A stretch of 36,279 nucleotides of DNA from Paracoccaceae bacterium (GCA_003511785.1 DOIS01000154.1:1-36279), one strand, 5' to 3'. Shown: positions 7,917-18,375, counted from the first letter of the stretch. The notes: generated from the sequence alone by a model not told the origin. Program-made: numbers and translations.

Positions 7917-8948
7917 ATGCGGATAACCGCGGTCACATGCGTGAAGAACGAAGGGCCCTTCCTGCTGGAATGGATCGCCTTCAACCGTTTGATCGGGGTG
8001 AGCGATCACCTGTTCTATTCCAACGACTGCACCGACGGGACCGACACGCTGCTCGATGCGCTGGCGGCGCGCGGGCTGGTCACGCATCTTCCGAACCCCG
8101 CGCAGGGGCGCAACTACCAGATGGAGGCGCTCAAGGCTGCCAAGGACCACGCGCTGGTGACCCAGGCGGAGTGGGTCTGGATCGCCGATGTGGACGAGTT
8201 CCTCAACATCCATGTGGGAGATCACACCATCCCGGCCCTGATCGAGGCCTGCGGCGACCCGCAGGCGATCTCGGTCAACTTCCAGTTCTTCGCCAATGAC
8301 GGGATAGACCGGTTCGAAGACCGCCCGGTGATCGCGCAATTCACCCGCAGCCACAATCCCGACCTGTGGTGCGGCGAACAGGCGGTCGAGGTCAAGTCGC
8401 TGATGCGGCGGGATTTTCCGCTCCAGTATTTCGGTGCGCACCGGCCCTTCTTCAAGGCGAAACTGCCGCCCAAGAAGCGCCCCGCCTGGACCGATGCCTC
8501 GGGGCGCCCGGTCCAGCACAAGTTTCTCGTGGCCGCCAATCCGCGCCGCATCCGGCGCTTCCCGGCGCGGGGCGCGCGCGACTTCGCCACGCTCAACCAC
8601 TACGCGCTGCGCTCGCTCGACAGCTACCTGGTCAAGAACGACCGCGGCGACGTCAACCGCGAGAACCGCGCCTTCGACGACAGCTATTGGCGCGAACGCA
8701 ACGACCCGGCCTGGCAGGACCGCTCGATCCATCGCTATCTGCCGGCGCTGAACGCGGCGCTGAAAGAGCTGAAATCCGACCCCCAGATCGGCCGCCTGCA
8801 CGCCGCCTGCGTGGCCGCGCACGAGGCCCGGCGCGACGCGCTGCTGGCGCAGCCCGACTACCGGGCCATGCAGGCGCAGCTGCGCGCCGCCTCTACCCTG
8901 CCGCCGCAGGAAGAGGCGATGCTGGCCGAGCTGGGGCTGGCCCCATGA
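7917..8948 (+). CDS. Glycosyltransferase (GT2/GT92-like), surface polysaccharide cluster, paralogue 1
   Basis: A 343-residue predicted cytosolic glycosyltransferase. The N terminus has the family start CVKNEGPFLLEWIAFNRLIG (residues 8-27), then SNDCTDGTD and the metal-binding DVDEF motif (91-95). The C-terminal half has LNHYALRSLDSYLVKNDRG, shared with the other two transferases in this cluster. It is the first gene of a tight rightward run whose next member overlaps it by four bases. Likely substrates are nucleotide sugars used for a surface or capsule polymer; the specific sugar cannot be read from the sequence. Confidence 0.8.
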   Translation: MRITAVTCVKNEGPFLLEWIAFNRLIGVSDHLFYSNDCTDGTDTLLDALAARGLVTHLPNPAQGRNYQMEALKAAKDHALVTQAEWVWIADVDEFLNIHVGDHTIPALIEACGDPQAISVNFQFFANDGIDRFEDRPVIAQFTRSHNPDLWCGEQAVEVKSLMRRDFPLQYFGAHRPFFKAKLPPKKRPAWTDASGRPVQHKFLVAANPRRIRRFPARGARDFATLNHYALRSLDSYLVKNDRGDVNRENRAFDDSYWRERNDPAWQDRSIHRYLPALNAALKELKSDPQIGRLHAACVAAHEARRDALLAQPDYRAMQAQLRAASTLPPQEEAMLAELGLAP

Positions 8949-9580
8949 CGCTCGAAGTCGTCAATCTCGGCCTGCCGAAATCCGGCACCACCACGCTGGC
9001 CCGCGCCTTGCGCCGGGCCGGGTTCTCGGTGGCCGATCACCGCATCCGCGTCAGCCAGACCGACGACGAGAGCCTGCACCGCGCCTATGTGGGCGACTTG
9101 CTCTACCAGGGACTTTACGAGACCGGCGACCCGGGCGCACGGCTCGGCCCGTTCACTGCGATCTCGGAGATGAGCGTGCTGCGCGCCGGTCGTTCGCTCT
9201 GGCCGCAGATGGATTTCGCGCTGATCCTGGCGATCCGGGCGCGCAACCCCGGCGTCAGGTTCCTCGCCTCGCGCCGCGCGCCTTTCGAGATGAGCCAGTC
9301 GATGCTGGCCTGGTCCGACCTGGGCACCGCGCGCCTGCCCAAAAGCGCCGTGCCCGGCCTGCCGCCCGGCTATGGCGAGACCAGCAAACAGCGCGAACAG
9401 TGGATCGAGGGACACCACGCCGCGCTGCGCCAGTTCTTCGACGGCGCGCACGATTTCCTGGAATACGACACCGCCGACCCCGAGGCCCCCGGCAAGATCG
9501 GCGCCTTTCTCGGCCGCGAGCTGCCCTGGTGGGGGCGCAGCAATGCCAACCCCATCCGCAACGAAAGCGAGACCGTGTGA
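8945..9580 (+). CDS. Sulfotransferase-family protein
   Basis: A 211-residue protein with a PAPS-binding loop of the sulfotransferase fold near its N terminus: NLGLPKSGTTTLARALRRAG (residues 7-26), where Lys and the GTTT turn contact the 5'-phosphosulfate. A second family feature is the FLASRRAPFEMSQSML segment, which resembles the 3'-phosphate-binding region. Its ATG overlaps the stop of the upstream glycosyltransferase (ATGA) and its stop overlaps the next start (TGATG), so the three are probably co-translated. The context suggests sulfation of a surface glycan. Confidence 0.75.
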   Translation: MTLEVVNLGLPKSGTTTLARALRRAGFSVADHRIRVSQTDDESLHRAYVGDLLYQGLYETGDPGARLGPFTAISEMSVLRAGRSLWPQMDFALILAIRARNPGVRFLASRRAPFEMSQSMLAWSDLGTARLPKSAVPGLPPGYGETSKQREQWIEGHHAALRQFFDGAHDFLEYDTADPEAPGKIGAFLGRELPWWGRSNANPIRNESETV

Positions 9581-12048
9581 TGCGCATCATCCTGCATATC
9601 GGCGTGGAACAGACCGGCGCCGACCGGCTGCAACGGCTGCTGGCCGACCGGCGCGCCGACCTGGCGGCGCAGGGGGTGCTGTATCCCAAGAGCCCCGGCA
9701 ACCGGAATCACACGCGGCTTTACATGGCGGCGACCGATCCCGACCATATCGACCCGCTGCGCTTCAACCGGGGCCATATCGCGCCCGAGAAGCAGGCCGC
9801 GCTGCGCGACGAGGTGATGGCGGGACTGGCCGCCGAGGTGGCCGAGGCGCGGCCCGACCTGCTGATCCTGTCGGCGGCGCAGCTCTGCACGCTGTGGCGG
9901 GTCTCCGAACTGGAGCGGCTGCGCGGGATGCTCGCGCCGCTCTCGGACGACATCCGCGTGCTGGCCCATGTGGACGGCCAGGCGCGCGTGCTGGCCCGGC
10001 ACTACGCCACGCAGGTCATGGAGGGGCGCGGCAGCACGCTCGAGCGCGAGTTGGCGCTGGCGCAGGCGCCGGACTGGTGGGACGCCTGCCTGGCCGGGAT
10101 GCCCGCGCCCGACCCCGCCGCCGGCCAGTTCGAGGAGACCCAGGCGCCGCCCTTCTGGCTGGATTACACCCGGCTGGTCGCGCATTGGGAGGGCGTGTTC
10201 GGCACGGGCTCGGTCACGCTCTGCCCGCATGATGAGGCGACATTCGCCGGCCCGCAGGTGATGGACGCGCTGCGCGCCGCCTTCGACCTGTCCGGCCCCC
10301 TGCCCGAGGCCGTGCCCGGCACGGCCCCGGCCCAGCCCTCCGCCGCCTGGCTGGCGCGCGGACGGCAGTTCAACGCGCTGGTGCTGCACCTGCTGTCCCG
10401 GCACGAGAAGATCCTGCCGCGTCAACTCTGGCGCAGCTTCCTGTCCGAAATGGAGATCGGCGGCGTGCCGATCGCGCCCGGCGCGCTCTCTCCCATCGCC
10501 GACCGCTTCGCCGAGGACAACCGCGCGCTGGTCAAGGCGCACCCCGCGCTGACCGCCGCGACCTTCCGCAAGGACCGCAAGCGCAAGCTCTGGGCCGAGG
10601 CCGACCCCGAGCGCGGTTTCCGCGCCTCGCAATACCTGCTGGCCTTCATGTTCCGCATCGACAAGGCCACGCGGGCCGAGCGCAAGGCCAAGAAGGCCGA
10701 TCTCGCGGCGCTGGCTGCACAACCCGCTCCGGCCGCCGCCGCGCCCGTGAACGGCGAGGCTTCCCCCGACACCCGACCCGCGCCCACACCCACGCCGGAG
10801 GCGCCCCGCAAGATCGAGGTGGCCCGTCCCGCCAAGGCCAAAGCCCCCGACCGCCAGCAGGTGCTGAGCGAGACCGGGCGCGCGCTGCTGCCGCCGCTGG
10901 CGGTGGAGAAGTTCGAGGATTTGCGCACCTCGCCCTTTGCGCCGCATAATCGCCTGGGCGCGGTGAACGAGGAAGAACTGGCCGCCGCCTATACCCCCGC
11001 CCCCCCGCGCGACCTGCCCGAGGGCAATTCGGGCAATGTCATCGTCGGCTGCATGAAGAACGAGGCGCCTTACATCCTGGAATGGGTCGCCTATCACCGC
11101 GCCATCGGCGTGGACAATTTCCTGATCTACACCAATGGGTGCGAGGACGGCACCTCCGAGATTCTCGACCGGCTGCAAGAGCTGGGCGTGCTCCAGCACC
11201 GCAACAACGACGACTGGAAGGGCAACTCGCCCCAGCAATACGCCCTGAACCAGTCGCTGAAGGAGCCGGTGATCCGCAACGCGGAATGGATCATCCATAT
11301 CGACGTGGACGAGTTCATGAACGTGCGTTGCGGCAACGGCACGCTACCCGATTTCTTCGAACGCGTGCCGGATGCCACCAACGTGGCGATGACCTGGCGG
11401 CTCTTTGGCCATAACGGCGTCACCCGGCTGGAGGACCGGCTGGTGATCGACCAGTTCGAGACCTGCGCGCCCAAGTTCTGTCCCAAGCCGCACACCGCCT
11501 GGGGCTTCAAGACCATGTTCCGCAATATCGGCGCCTACGAGAAGATCTCCTGCCACCGGCCCAACAAGCTGTCCGAGGCGTTCCGCGACAAGGTGAAATG
11601 GGTCAACGGCTCGGGCCGGGACATGACCAAGGAGGCCGCCGACAACGGCTGGCGCAATTCCAAGAAATCCATCGGCTACGACCTGCTGCAACTCAACCAC
11701 TATGCCCTGCGCAGCGCCGAGAGTTTCCTCATCAAGCGCCAGCGCGGGCGCGCGCTGCATGTGGACCGCTCGATCGGGCTGAACTACTGGATCCGCATGG
11801 ACTGGTCGGATTACCGCGACATCACGATCAAGCGGAACCTGCCGCGCGTGCGGGCGGAATACGACCGGCTGCTGGCCGACGCGCGGCTGGGCGCGTTGCA
11901 CCAGGGCGGCCTGGACTGGCACCGCGCCAAGGCGCGCGAGTTGCACGCCATACCCGAGTTCGAGGAGCTGTATCAGCAGGCGCTCAAGGTCAAGCTGACC
12001 GAGACCGAGCGCGCGGCCTATGCGCTGGCGCTGGATCTCGAAAGTTGA
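9580..12048 (+). CDS. Fusion of a sulfotransferase-like domain and a GT2/GT92-like glycosyltransferase
   Basis: An 822-residue two-domain protein. Residues 1 to about 380 look like a sulfotransferase-type domain, opening with MRIILHIGVEQTGADRLQRL. The usual Lys and the GTT of the PAPS loop are absent, so this domain may no longer transfer sulfate. An Ala/Pro-rich linker (about 385-430) follows. From about residue 485 comes a full glycosyltransferase: GCMKNEAPYILEWVAYHRAIG, DVDEF at 575-579, and LLQLNHYALRSAESFLIKRQ. The fusion puts both activities of the neighbouring single genes into one polypeptide. The start at 9580 shares one base with the previous stop. Confidence 0.8.
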   Translation: MRIILHIGVEQTGADRLQRLLADRRADLAAQGVLYPKSPGNRNHTRLYMAATDPDHIDPLRFNRGHIAPEKQAALRDEVMAGLAAEVAEARPDLLILSAAQLCTLWRVSELERLRGMLAPLSDDIRVLAHVDGQARVLARHYATQVMEGRGSTLERELALAQAPDWWDACLAGMPAPDPAAGQFEETQAPPFWLDYTRLVAHWEGVFGTGSVTLCPHDEATFAGPQVMDALRAAFDLSGPLPEAVPGTAPAQPSAAWLARGRQFNALVLHLLSRHEKILPRQLWRSFLSEMEIGGVPIAPGALSPIADRFAEDNRALVKAHPALTAATFRKDRKRKLWAEADPERGFRASQYLLAFMFRIDKATRAERKAKKADLAALAAQPAPAAAAPVNGEASPDTRPAPTPTPEAPRKIEVARPAKAKAPDRQQVLSETGRALLPPLAVEKFEDLRTSPFAPHNRLGAVNEEELAAAYTPAPPRDLPEGNSGNVIVGCMKNEAPYILEWVAYHRAIGVDNFLIYTNGCEDGTSEILDRLQELGVLQHRNNDDWKGNSPQQYALNQSLKEPVIRNAEWIIHIDVDEFMNVRCGNGTLPDFFERVPDATNVAMTWRLFGHNGVTRLEDRLVIDQFETCAPKFCPKPHTAWGFKTMFRNIGAYEKISCHRPNKLSEAFRDKVKWVNGSGRDMTKEAADNGWRNSKKSIGYDLLQLNHYALRSAESFLIKRQRGRALHVDRSIGLNYWIRMDWSDYRDITIKRNLPRVRAEYDRLLADARLGALHQGGLDWHRAKARELHAIPEFEELYQQALKVKLTETERAAYALALDLES

Positions 12049-12063
12049 TGTATCGCTTTAACT

Positions 12064-13140
12064 ATGGGAGATAAACCGCTGAAATTACTCGCGGTTCTCT
12101 GCGTCCGCAACGAGGGGGCCTTCCTTCTGGAATGGCTGGCCCACCACCGCGCCGTGGGCTTCACCGATATCCTGGTGTTCTCGAACGATTGCCAGGACGG
12201 CACCGATGCCATGCTCGACCGGCTCGACAAGCTGGGCTGGGTCAAGCATGTGCGCAACGACGGGCCGCATGACCGGGGCGGCATCCAGTTCACCGCGCTC
12301 AAACGTGCCGACGGCATGGAACTGACCCGCCGCGCCGACTGGATCCTGCCGCTCGACGTGGACGAGTTCGTCAACATCCATGCCGGAGACGGCACCCTGC
12401 CCGACCTGCTGGCCGCCCTGCCCGAGGCGACCGCCATCACCCTGACCTGGCGACTTTTCGGAAATGACGACAAGGTGGAGTATGACGACATCCCCGTGAC
12501 CGAGGGCTTCACCCGCTGCGCGCCGGAGGTGCTCTACTGGCCTTGGCGGGCCTCGATGTTCAAGACGCTCTACCGCAATGACGGTATCTACCGCAAACTG
12601 GGCGTGCACCGGCCCCGGGCGCCCGTGCGCGAGAGGCTGGCGCAGGCGCGCTGGTTCGACGGCGAGGGGCGCGCTTTGCCCGAGCAGTTCATGACCCAGC
12701 GCATCTTCTCGAATTACGGGCGCTCGAATTACGGGCTGGTGCAGCTCAACCACTATGCCCTGGGGTCGATGCAGAGTTTCGTGCTCAAGGCCGACCGGGG
12801 CCGCGCGGTGCATTCCGATCACATGCTGGACGTGGATTACTGGGTCGAGCGCAATTTCAACCAGGCCGAGGACCGCTCGATCCAGCGGATGCGCCCGCTG
12901 AGCGCGCCGCTGCGCCAGGAGTTGCTGGCCGACCCCGAACTGGCCCGCCTGCACGCCGAGGCCGTGGACTGGCGCCACGCCCGCTTTGCCGAACTGCTCG
13001 AACAGGAACCCTTCCGCGCGCTCTTCGCACGGTTGCTGATGACGCCGCCCTCGCGCCCCGTCAGCGCCGCCACCGCGCGCCAGCTCACCCGCGCCGCCCT
13101 GCGCGGGCGACGCCGGGACGCAAAACCGCCCAGCGGGTAG
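12064..13140 (+). CDS. Glycosyltransferase (GT2/GT92-like), paralogue 3
   Basis: A 358-residue relative of the genes at 7917 and of the C-terminal half of the fusion protein. Shared features are VLCVRNEGAFLLEWLAHHRA (residues 10-29), SNDCQDGTD, DVDEF (98-102), TWRLFG, and QLNHYALGSMQSFVLKADRG near the end. It starts 16 bp after the fusion gene, so it belongs to the same transcript. The C-terminal 40 residues are basic and may be disordered. Three copies in one cluster suggest successive sugar additions or acceptor specialisation; that is inference. Confidence 0.8.
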   Translation: MGDKPLKLLAVLCVRNEGAFLLEWLAHHRAVGFTDILVFSNDCQDGTDAMLDRLDKLGWVKHVRNDGPHDRGGIQFTALKRADGMELTRRADWILPLDVDEFVNIHAGDGTLPDLLAALPEATAITLTWRLFGNDDKVEYDDIPVTEGFTRCAPEVLYWPWRASMFKTLYRNDGIYRKLGVHRPRAPVRERLAQARWFDGEGRALPEQFMTQRIFSNYGRSNYGLVQLNHYALGSMQSFVLKADRGRAVHSDHMLDVDYWVERNFNQAEDRSIQRMRPLSAPLRQELLADPELARLHAEAVDWRHARFAELLEQEPFRALFARLLMTPPSRPVSAATARQLTRAALRGRRRDAKPPSG

Positions 13141-13244
13141 CATGGAAGCACCACGACATTTTCCCAATTCCGCCATAATCCCGGACTAGGACTCAACACT
13201 GTAACCGGCCCGTCAAAGCGGCCGGGATTTCGAGGACGAGTGCG

Positions 13245-14198
13245 ATGCAGGATACAGCCCAGAGCATAGACCAGTCGCTGAGCAGTCTGGAGCCCGACGA
13301 GTGGCGCGCCCGGCTGGAAGAGATCGCCACGCAGAACGGGTGGTTCCAGGCCCTGGGCAACCGGCATTTCGCCACCTTCATCAACGAGAAGCCCACGCTG
13401 CTGGTCACGTTCGAGACCGTGCAGGGCATCCGCGCCCTGTCGCGCACCGCCACCCCCTTCGGCTTCGAGATGGTCAAGGCGCAGGGCTGGTCGCATCTCT
13501 GCCTCGTCTCGGACGGCGACACCTGGTTCCGCGATCCGCTGATCTACGGCTTTTTCGACCGGCTGATCGACGACGGCTTCTTCGAGGAGTTCGACCGCGT
13601 GGTGTTCTACGGCGCGGGCCCCTGCGGCTATGCGGCGGCGGCCTTCTCGGTGGCCAGCCCCGGCGCCACCGTGGTGGCGGTGCAGCCGCAGGCCACGCTG
13701 GACGCGCGCCTGACCGAATGGGACGACCGCTTTACCGAGATGCGCCGCACCTCCTTCACCGACCGCTATGGCTATGCCCCCGACATGCTGGATGCGGCCG
13801 ATCACGCCTTCATCCTCTATGATCCGCGCCAGGAACTGGACGCGATGCACGCCACGCTGTTCGAACGCGCCAACGTCACCCGGCTGCGGATGCCCAACAT
13901 GGGCGCCACGCTGCAGACCAATCTCGACGAGATGAAACTGCTCTACCGGATGCTCAGCCTGGCCGGAGAGGGCAAGCTGAGCGAGAAGGCGTTCTACCGC
14001 CTCTACCGCGCGCGGCGCGACCACCCGCCCTACCTGCGCAACCTGATGAGCCGGCTGGACGCAGAGGAGCGGCCGGCGCTCAACATGATGCTGTGCCGCA
14101 ATGTGATCGGGCGGATGAATGCGCCCAAGTTCCGCCGCCGCCTGTCGGACCTTCAGAAACAGGCCGAGGAAGGGCTGTTCGCGCCGCCCGAGGACTGA
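13245..14198 (+). CDS. Conserved protein of unknown function at the end of the polysaccharide cluster
   Basis: A 317-residue soluble protein with no signal peptide. A Rossmann or alpha/beta-hydrolase-like core is suggested by DRVVFYGAGPCGYAAAAFSV followed by ATVVAVQPQATLD. GAGPCGY sits where hydrolases have GxSxGGY, but the nucleophile serine is missing, so I do not call an esterase. From memory, relatives in this bacterial group are sometimes labelled phosphoadenosine phosphosulfate reductase. I see no support for that reaction, although a link to sulfation would fit the sulfotransferases upstream. It lies 104 bp after the last glycosyltransferase and may have its own start site. Confidence 0.6.
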   Translation: MQDTAQSIDQSLSSLEPDEWRARLEEIATQNGWFQALGNRHFATFINEKPTLLVTFETVQGIRALSRTATPFGFEMVKAQGWSHLCLVSDGDTWFRDPLIYGFFDRLIDDGFFEEFDRVVFYGAGPCGYAAAAFSVASPGATVVAVQPQATLDARLTEWDDRFTEMRRTSFTDRYGYAPDMLDAADHAFILYDPRQELDAMHATLFERANVTRLRMPNMGATLQTNLDEMKLLYRMLSLAGEGKLSEKAFYRLYRARRDHPPYLRNLMSRLDAEERPALNMMLCRNVIGRMNAPKFRRRLSDLQKQAEEGLFAPPED

Positions 14199-14256
14199 GC
14201 GCCGGCGCGGCGCCTTGCCTCTGGGCAACCGCCCGGCGCCATGCTATCGCCCGGCA

Positions 14257-15300
14257 ATGACCGAGCGCCTGACCATCCCCCGCCCCGACGACTGGCATCT
14301 GCACCTGCGCGACGGCGCCATGCTCGAGGCGGTGCTGCCCGAGACCGCGCGCCATTTCGCCCGCGCCATCGTCATGCCCAACCTGGTGCCCCCGGTGGTG
14401 ACCGGCGCCGACGCCCGGGCCTACCGCGACCGCATCCTGGCCGCCCTGCCCGAGGGGGCCGATTTCACGCCGCTGATGACCCTCTACCTGACCGAGCAGA
14501 CCGACCCCGAGGACGTGGCCCGCGCCGCCGCCTCGGGTCTGGTGACGGCGGTCAAGCTCTACCCGGCGGGCGCCACCACCAACTCGGCCTCGGGCGTGCG
14601 CGATTTCGACAAGGTCCGCCCGGTGCTCGAGAAAATGGCCGAGATCGGCCTGCCGCTCTGCGTGCATGGCGAGGTGACAGATGCGGAGATCGACATCTTC
14701 GACCGCGAGGCGGTGTTCATCGACCGCGTGCTCGACCCGATCCGGCGGGCCACGCCGGGGCTGCGCGTGGTGATGGAGCATATCACCACCGCCGACGGGG
14801 TGGACTACGTCAAAAGCCAGGACCGCGACATGGGCGGCACCATCACCACCCATCACCTCATCATCAACCGCAACCACATCCTGGCGGGCGGAATCCGGCC
14901 GCATTACTACTGCCTGCCCGTGGCCAAGCGCGAAACCCACCGCCTGGCCCTGCGCGCCGCCGTCACCGGGGGCGACGCGCGCTTCTTTCTGGGCACCGAC
15001 AGTGCGCCGCATGTGGACGCGGCCAAGGAAACCGGCTGCGGCTGCGCCGGCTGCTTCACCGCGACCAACACGATGAGCCTTCTCGCGCATGTGTTCGAGG
15101 AGGAAGGCGCGCTCGACCGGCTGGAGGGGTTCGCCGCGCGGCACGGGCCGGCCTTCTACGGGCTGCCGGTGAACGAGGCGACCCTCACGCTGGAAAAACA
15201 GGCCGACCCGGTGCGCTTCCCCGAGAAGATCGAGAGCGGCGACGGCCCGGTCACCGTTTTCGACCCGGGCTTCCCCGTCCACTGGCGCGTCGCCCAATGA
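14257..15300 (+). CDS. pyrC: Dihydroorotase, homodimeric type
   Basis: This enzyme closes N-carbamoyl-aspartate to dihydroorotate in pyrimidine synthesis. The protein is 347 residues, normal for the short (class II) type. Metal ligands are visible: His14 and His16 in DDWHLHLRDG, the carboxylated Lys100 in VTAVKLYPAG, His137 in LCVHGEV, His175 in MEHITT, and catalytic Asp248 in FLGTDSAPH. GATTNSASG is the usual substrate-loop sequence. The start is the ATG at 14257. It is followed by pyrE with a paired palindrome between them, so two steps of the same pathway are encoded together. Confidence 0.95.
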   Translation: MTERLTIPRPDDWHLHLRDGAMLEAVLPETARHFARAIVMPNLVPPVVTGADARAYRDRILAALPEGADFTPLMTLYLTEQTDPEDVARAAASGLVTAVKLYPAGATTNSASGVRDFDKVRPVLEKMAEIGLPLCVHGEVTDAEIDIFDREAVFIDRVLDPIRRATPGLRVVMEHITTADGVDYVKSQDRDMGGTITTHHLIINRNHILAGGIRPHYYCLPVAKRETHRLALRAAVTGGDARFFLGTDSAPHVDAAKETGCGCAGCFTATNTMSLLAHVFEEEGALDRLEGFAARHGPAFYGLPVNEATLTLEKQADPVRFPEKIESGDGPVTVFDPGFPVHWRVAQ

Positions 15301-15307
15301 CCACGCC

Positions 15308-15354
15308 CCGTTTTCTTTGAAAGAAAACGGCCCGGAATTTTTGAAAAATTCCGG
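15308..15354. repeat. Paired-palindrome intergenic element, copy B
   Basis: Two 23-bp near-perfect palindromes, each with one unpaired central base: 15308-15330 (arm CCGTTTTCTTT) and 15332-15354 (arm CCGGAATTTTT). They are adjacent with a 1-bp gap. The element starts 8 bp after the pyrC stop and ends 25 bp before the pyrE start. It has the same architecture as copies A and C, with different stem bases. It may terminate, attenuate or protect the pyrC message. Confidence 0.75.
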
Positions 15355-15379
15355 CCCCTGCCGGAACGGAGTTAACGAT

Positions 15380-16060
15380 ATGATCCCCTCCTCCTACCCC
15401 CCTGCGAACGAGATCGCCCGCCTGACAGCAAGGATGCTGCTCGAGATCGAGGCGGTGCATTTCAACGCCCGCGAGCCCTTCACCCTGGCCTCGGGCCTGC
15501 CCAGCCCGACCTATATCGACTGTCGCAGGCTGATCTCCTTCCCCCGCATCCGCGCCACATGCATGGATTTCCTCACTGTCACCGTGATGCGCAATGCCGG
15601 GTTCGAGGCCTTCGACAATATCGCCGGCGGCGAGACCGCGGGCATCCCCTTCGCCGCGCTGGTGGCCGAGCGCATGGCCCTGCCCATGAGCTATGTCCGC
15701 AAGAAGCCGAAAGGCTACGGCCGCAATGCCCGAATCGAGGGCGAGATGCACGAGGGCGACCGCGTGCTCCTGGTCGAGGACCTGACCACCGACGGCGGAT
15801 CGAAACTCTCCTTCGTGGACGCGATTCGCGACACCGGGGCCGCTTGCGCGCATACCGCCGTGATCTTCTCCTACGGCATCTTCCCCGAAACCGAAAAAAC
15901 GCTGGGCGATCATGGGGTCAGCCTGCATCACCTGTGCACCTGGTGGGACGTGCTGGCCGAGGCGCGCGCCTCCGGGGCCTTCGACGCCGAGACGCTCCAG
16001 GGCGTCGAGAGCTTCCTCGAAGACCCCCGCGCCTGGCAGGAGGCGCGGCGCGGCGGATAA
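15380..16060 (+). CDS. pyrE: Orotate phosphoribosyltransferase
   Basis: Transfers the ribose-phosphate of PRPP to orotate to make OMP in pyrimidine synthesis. The protein is 226 residues. The PRPP-binding motif is VLLVEDLTTDGGS (residues 129-141). A dimer-loop segment YVRKKPKGYGRNARIEG precedes it. I chose the ATG at 15380 (MIPSSYPP) because an in-frame start further upstream at 15317 would translate part of the paired palindrome and give a tail not expected in this family. It is downstream of pyrC in the same direction. Confidence 0.93.
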   Translation: MIPSSYPPANEIARLTARMLLEIEAVHFNAREPFTLASGLPSPTYIDCRRLISFPRIRATCMDFLTVTVMRNAGFEAFDNIAGGETAGIPFAALVAERMALPMSYVRKKPKGYGRNARIEGEMHEGDRVLLVEDLTTDGGSKLSFVDAIRDTGAACAHTAVIFSYGIFPETEKTLGDHGVSLHHLCTWWDVLAEARASGAFDAETLQGVESFLEDPRAWQEARRGG

Positions 16061-16154
16061 ATCGCGGCTGACGCCTTCCGGCAACAACCCGCGCGTCGGC
16101 CCACCGGATATTGACCCCGCGCCCGTCTCTGACGCAAGATGATGGGGCGGGCGC

Positions 16155-16206
16155 TTATCCACAGAGATATACAATTTGCGCCGACGCCCGGCCCTGGCCT
16201 AGACTC
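16155..16206. promoter_or_regulatory. DnaA box and GANTC site upstream of dnaB
   Basis: A perfect DnaA box TTATCCACA lies at 16155-16163 and a GANTC site (GACTC) at 16202-16206, both within 80 bp of the dnaB start at 16235. In alphaproteobacteria GANTC is the CcrM methylation site, and DnaA and CcrM are cell-cycle regulators. Regulation of dnaB by them here is inference. Confidence 0.5.
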
Positions 16207-16234
16207 CGGGGCCTGAGGGGAGCCCGTGAGAGAC

Positions 16235-17731
<1,497 letters not shown>

Positions 17732-17734
17732 GCC

Positions 17735-18173
17735 ATGGGCATTCACGCCTTCATGGCCGCCTATAAACAGGTTTGGGAGGGGCGCGACCCGGCCGGTTTC
17801 GCCGCGCTGTTCACCCCAGGCGGACGGTATCACAACACGCCCTTCCAGGTGCAGACCGGCCCCGGGGAATTGGCCGCCTACTGGGAACGCACCCTGCTCC
17901 AGGATGATATTTCATTGAAATACAACGTTCTGCAGGCCGAAGCTCATGCAGGTCTGGCGCATTGGAACGTCACCTAACCAGGTGCAATCCGAAGAGCTGT
18001 TCGCGATCTGGGCAAAATCCGCCGGCACCGGCCTGCCCGACCGCGCGCCGGGCGATCCGCTGCCGCGCATGGAACTGGACGGGATGCTCCAGGCCCGGTT
18101 CGACCCCGAGAGCGGCCTGGCCGAGGAGGTGCGCATCTGGTGGCATTCGATGGCCCGACCCGCCGACGGGTGA
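17735..18173 (+). pseudogene. NTF2/SnoaL-like small protein, frameshifted
   Basis: A small protein of the cone-shaped NTF2-like fold, about 145 residues if intact. The first part (MGIHAFMAAYKQVWEGRDPAGFAALFTPGG...) is typical: an N-terminal helix, then the FxALFxPGGRYHNTPF segment. Reading stops at a TAA (17975-17977) inside WNVTYQVQ. Removing one A gives ACC TAC CAG and continues QSEELFAIWAKS... to VRIWWHSMARPADG at 18173. So one extra base breaks the gene. Its function is unknown. It follows dnaB by 3 bp. Confidence 0.65.
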
Positions 18174-18223
18174 GACCGACCGACCCCGCCACGCGTCCCG
18201 GCGACCGCGCGCGCCAGCGCCCC

Positions 18224-18280
18224 TGCTTCTTCTCTTTTTCAAATATCTCCGGGGGAGCGCGAGGGGGCAGCGCCCCCTCG
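18224..18280 (+). repeat. GGGGGC-hairpin intergenic element, copy 2
   Basis: CTTCTTCTCTTTTTCAAATA, then CTCCGGGGG, then a 9-bp stem-loop (18260-18280, core GGGGGCAGCGCCCCC). The parts and their order match the element after coxD (6743-6793). It lies after the NTF2-like gene and before alr. It may serve as a factor-dependent terminator or processing site. Confidence 0.5.
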
Positions 18281-18375
18281 TTTCCGACAGCGGCCATGGA
18301 CCCCGCCACCGGACACAAGACCGCGCCGCTCCGCTTTCCACTTGACGCCCCGCGCCCCCGTGGCATGAACGGCCC

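Noticed and set aside
9370..11298. Long minus-strand open frame opposite the fusion glycosyltransferase
   Set aside because: The plus strand shows clear domain motifs and start-stop coupling. The minus frame has no recognisable motif.
15317..15379. Upstream start for pyrE adding 21 residues
   Set aside because: The extra codons fall inside the paired-palindrome element and do not resemble the N terminus of the family.
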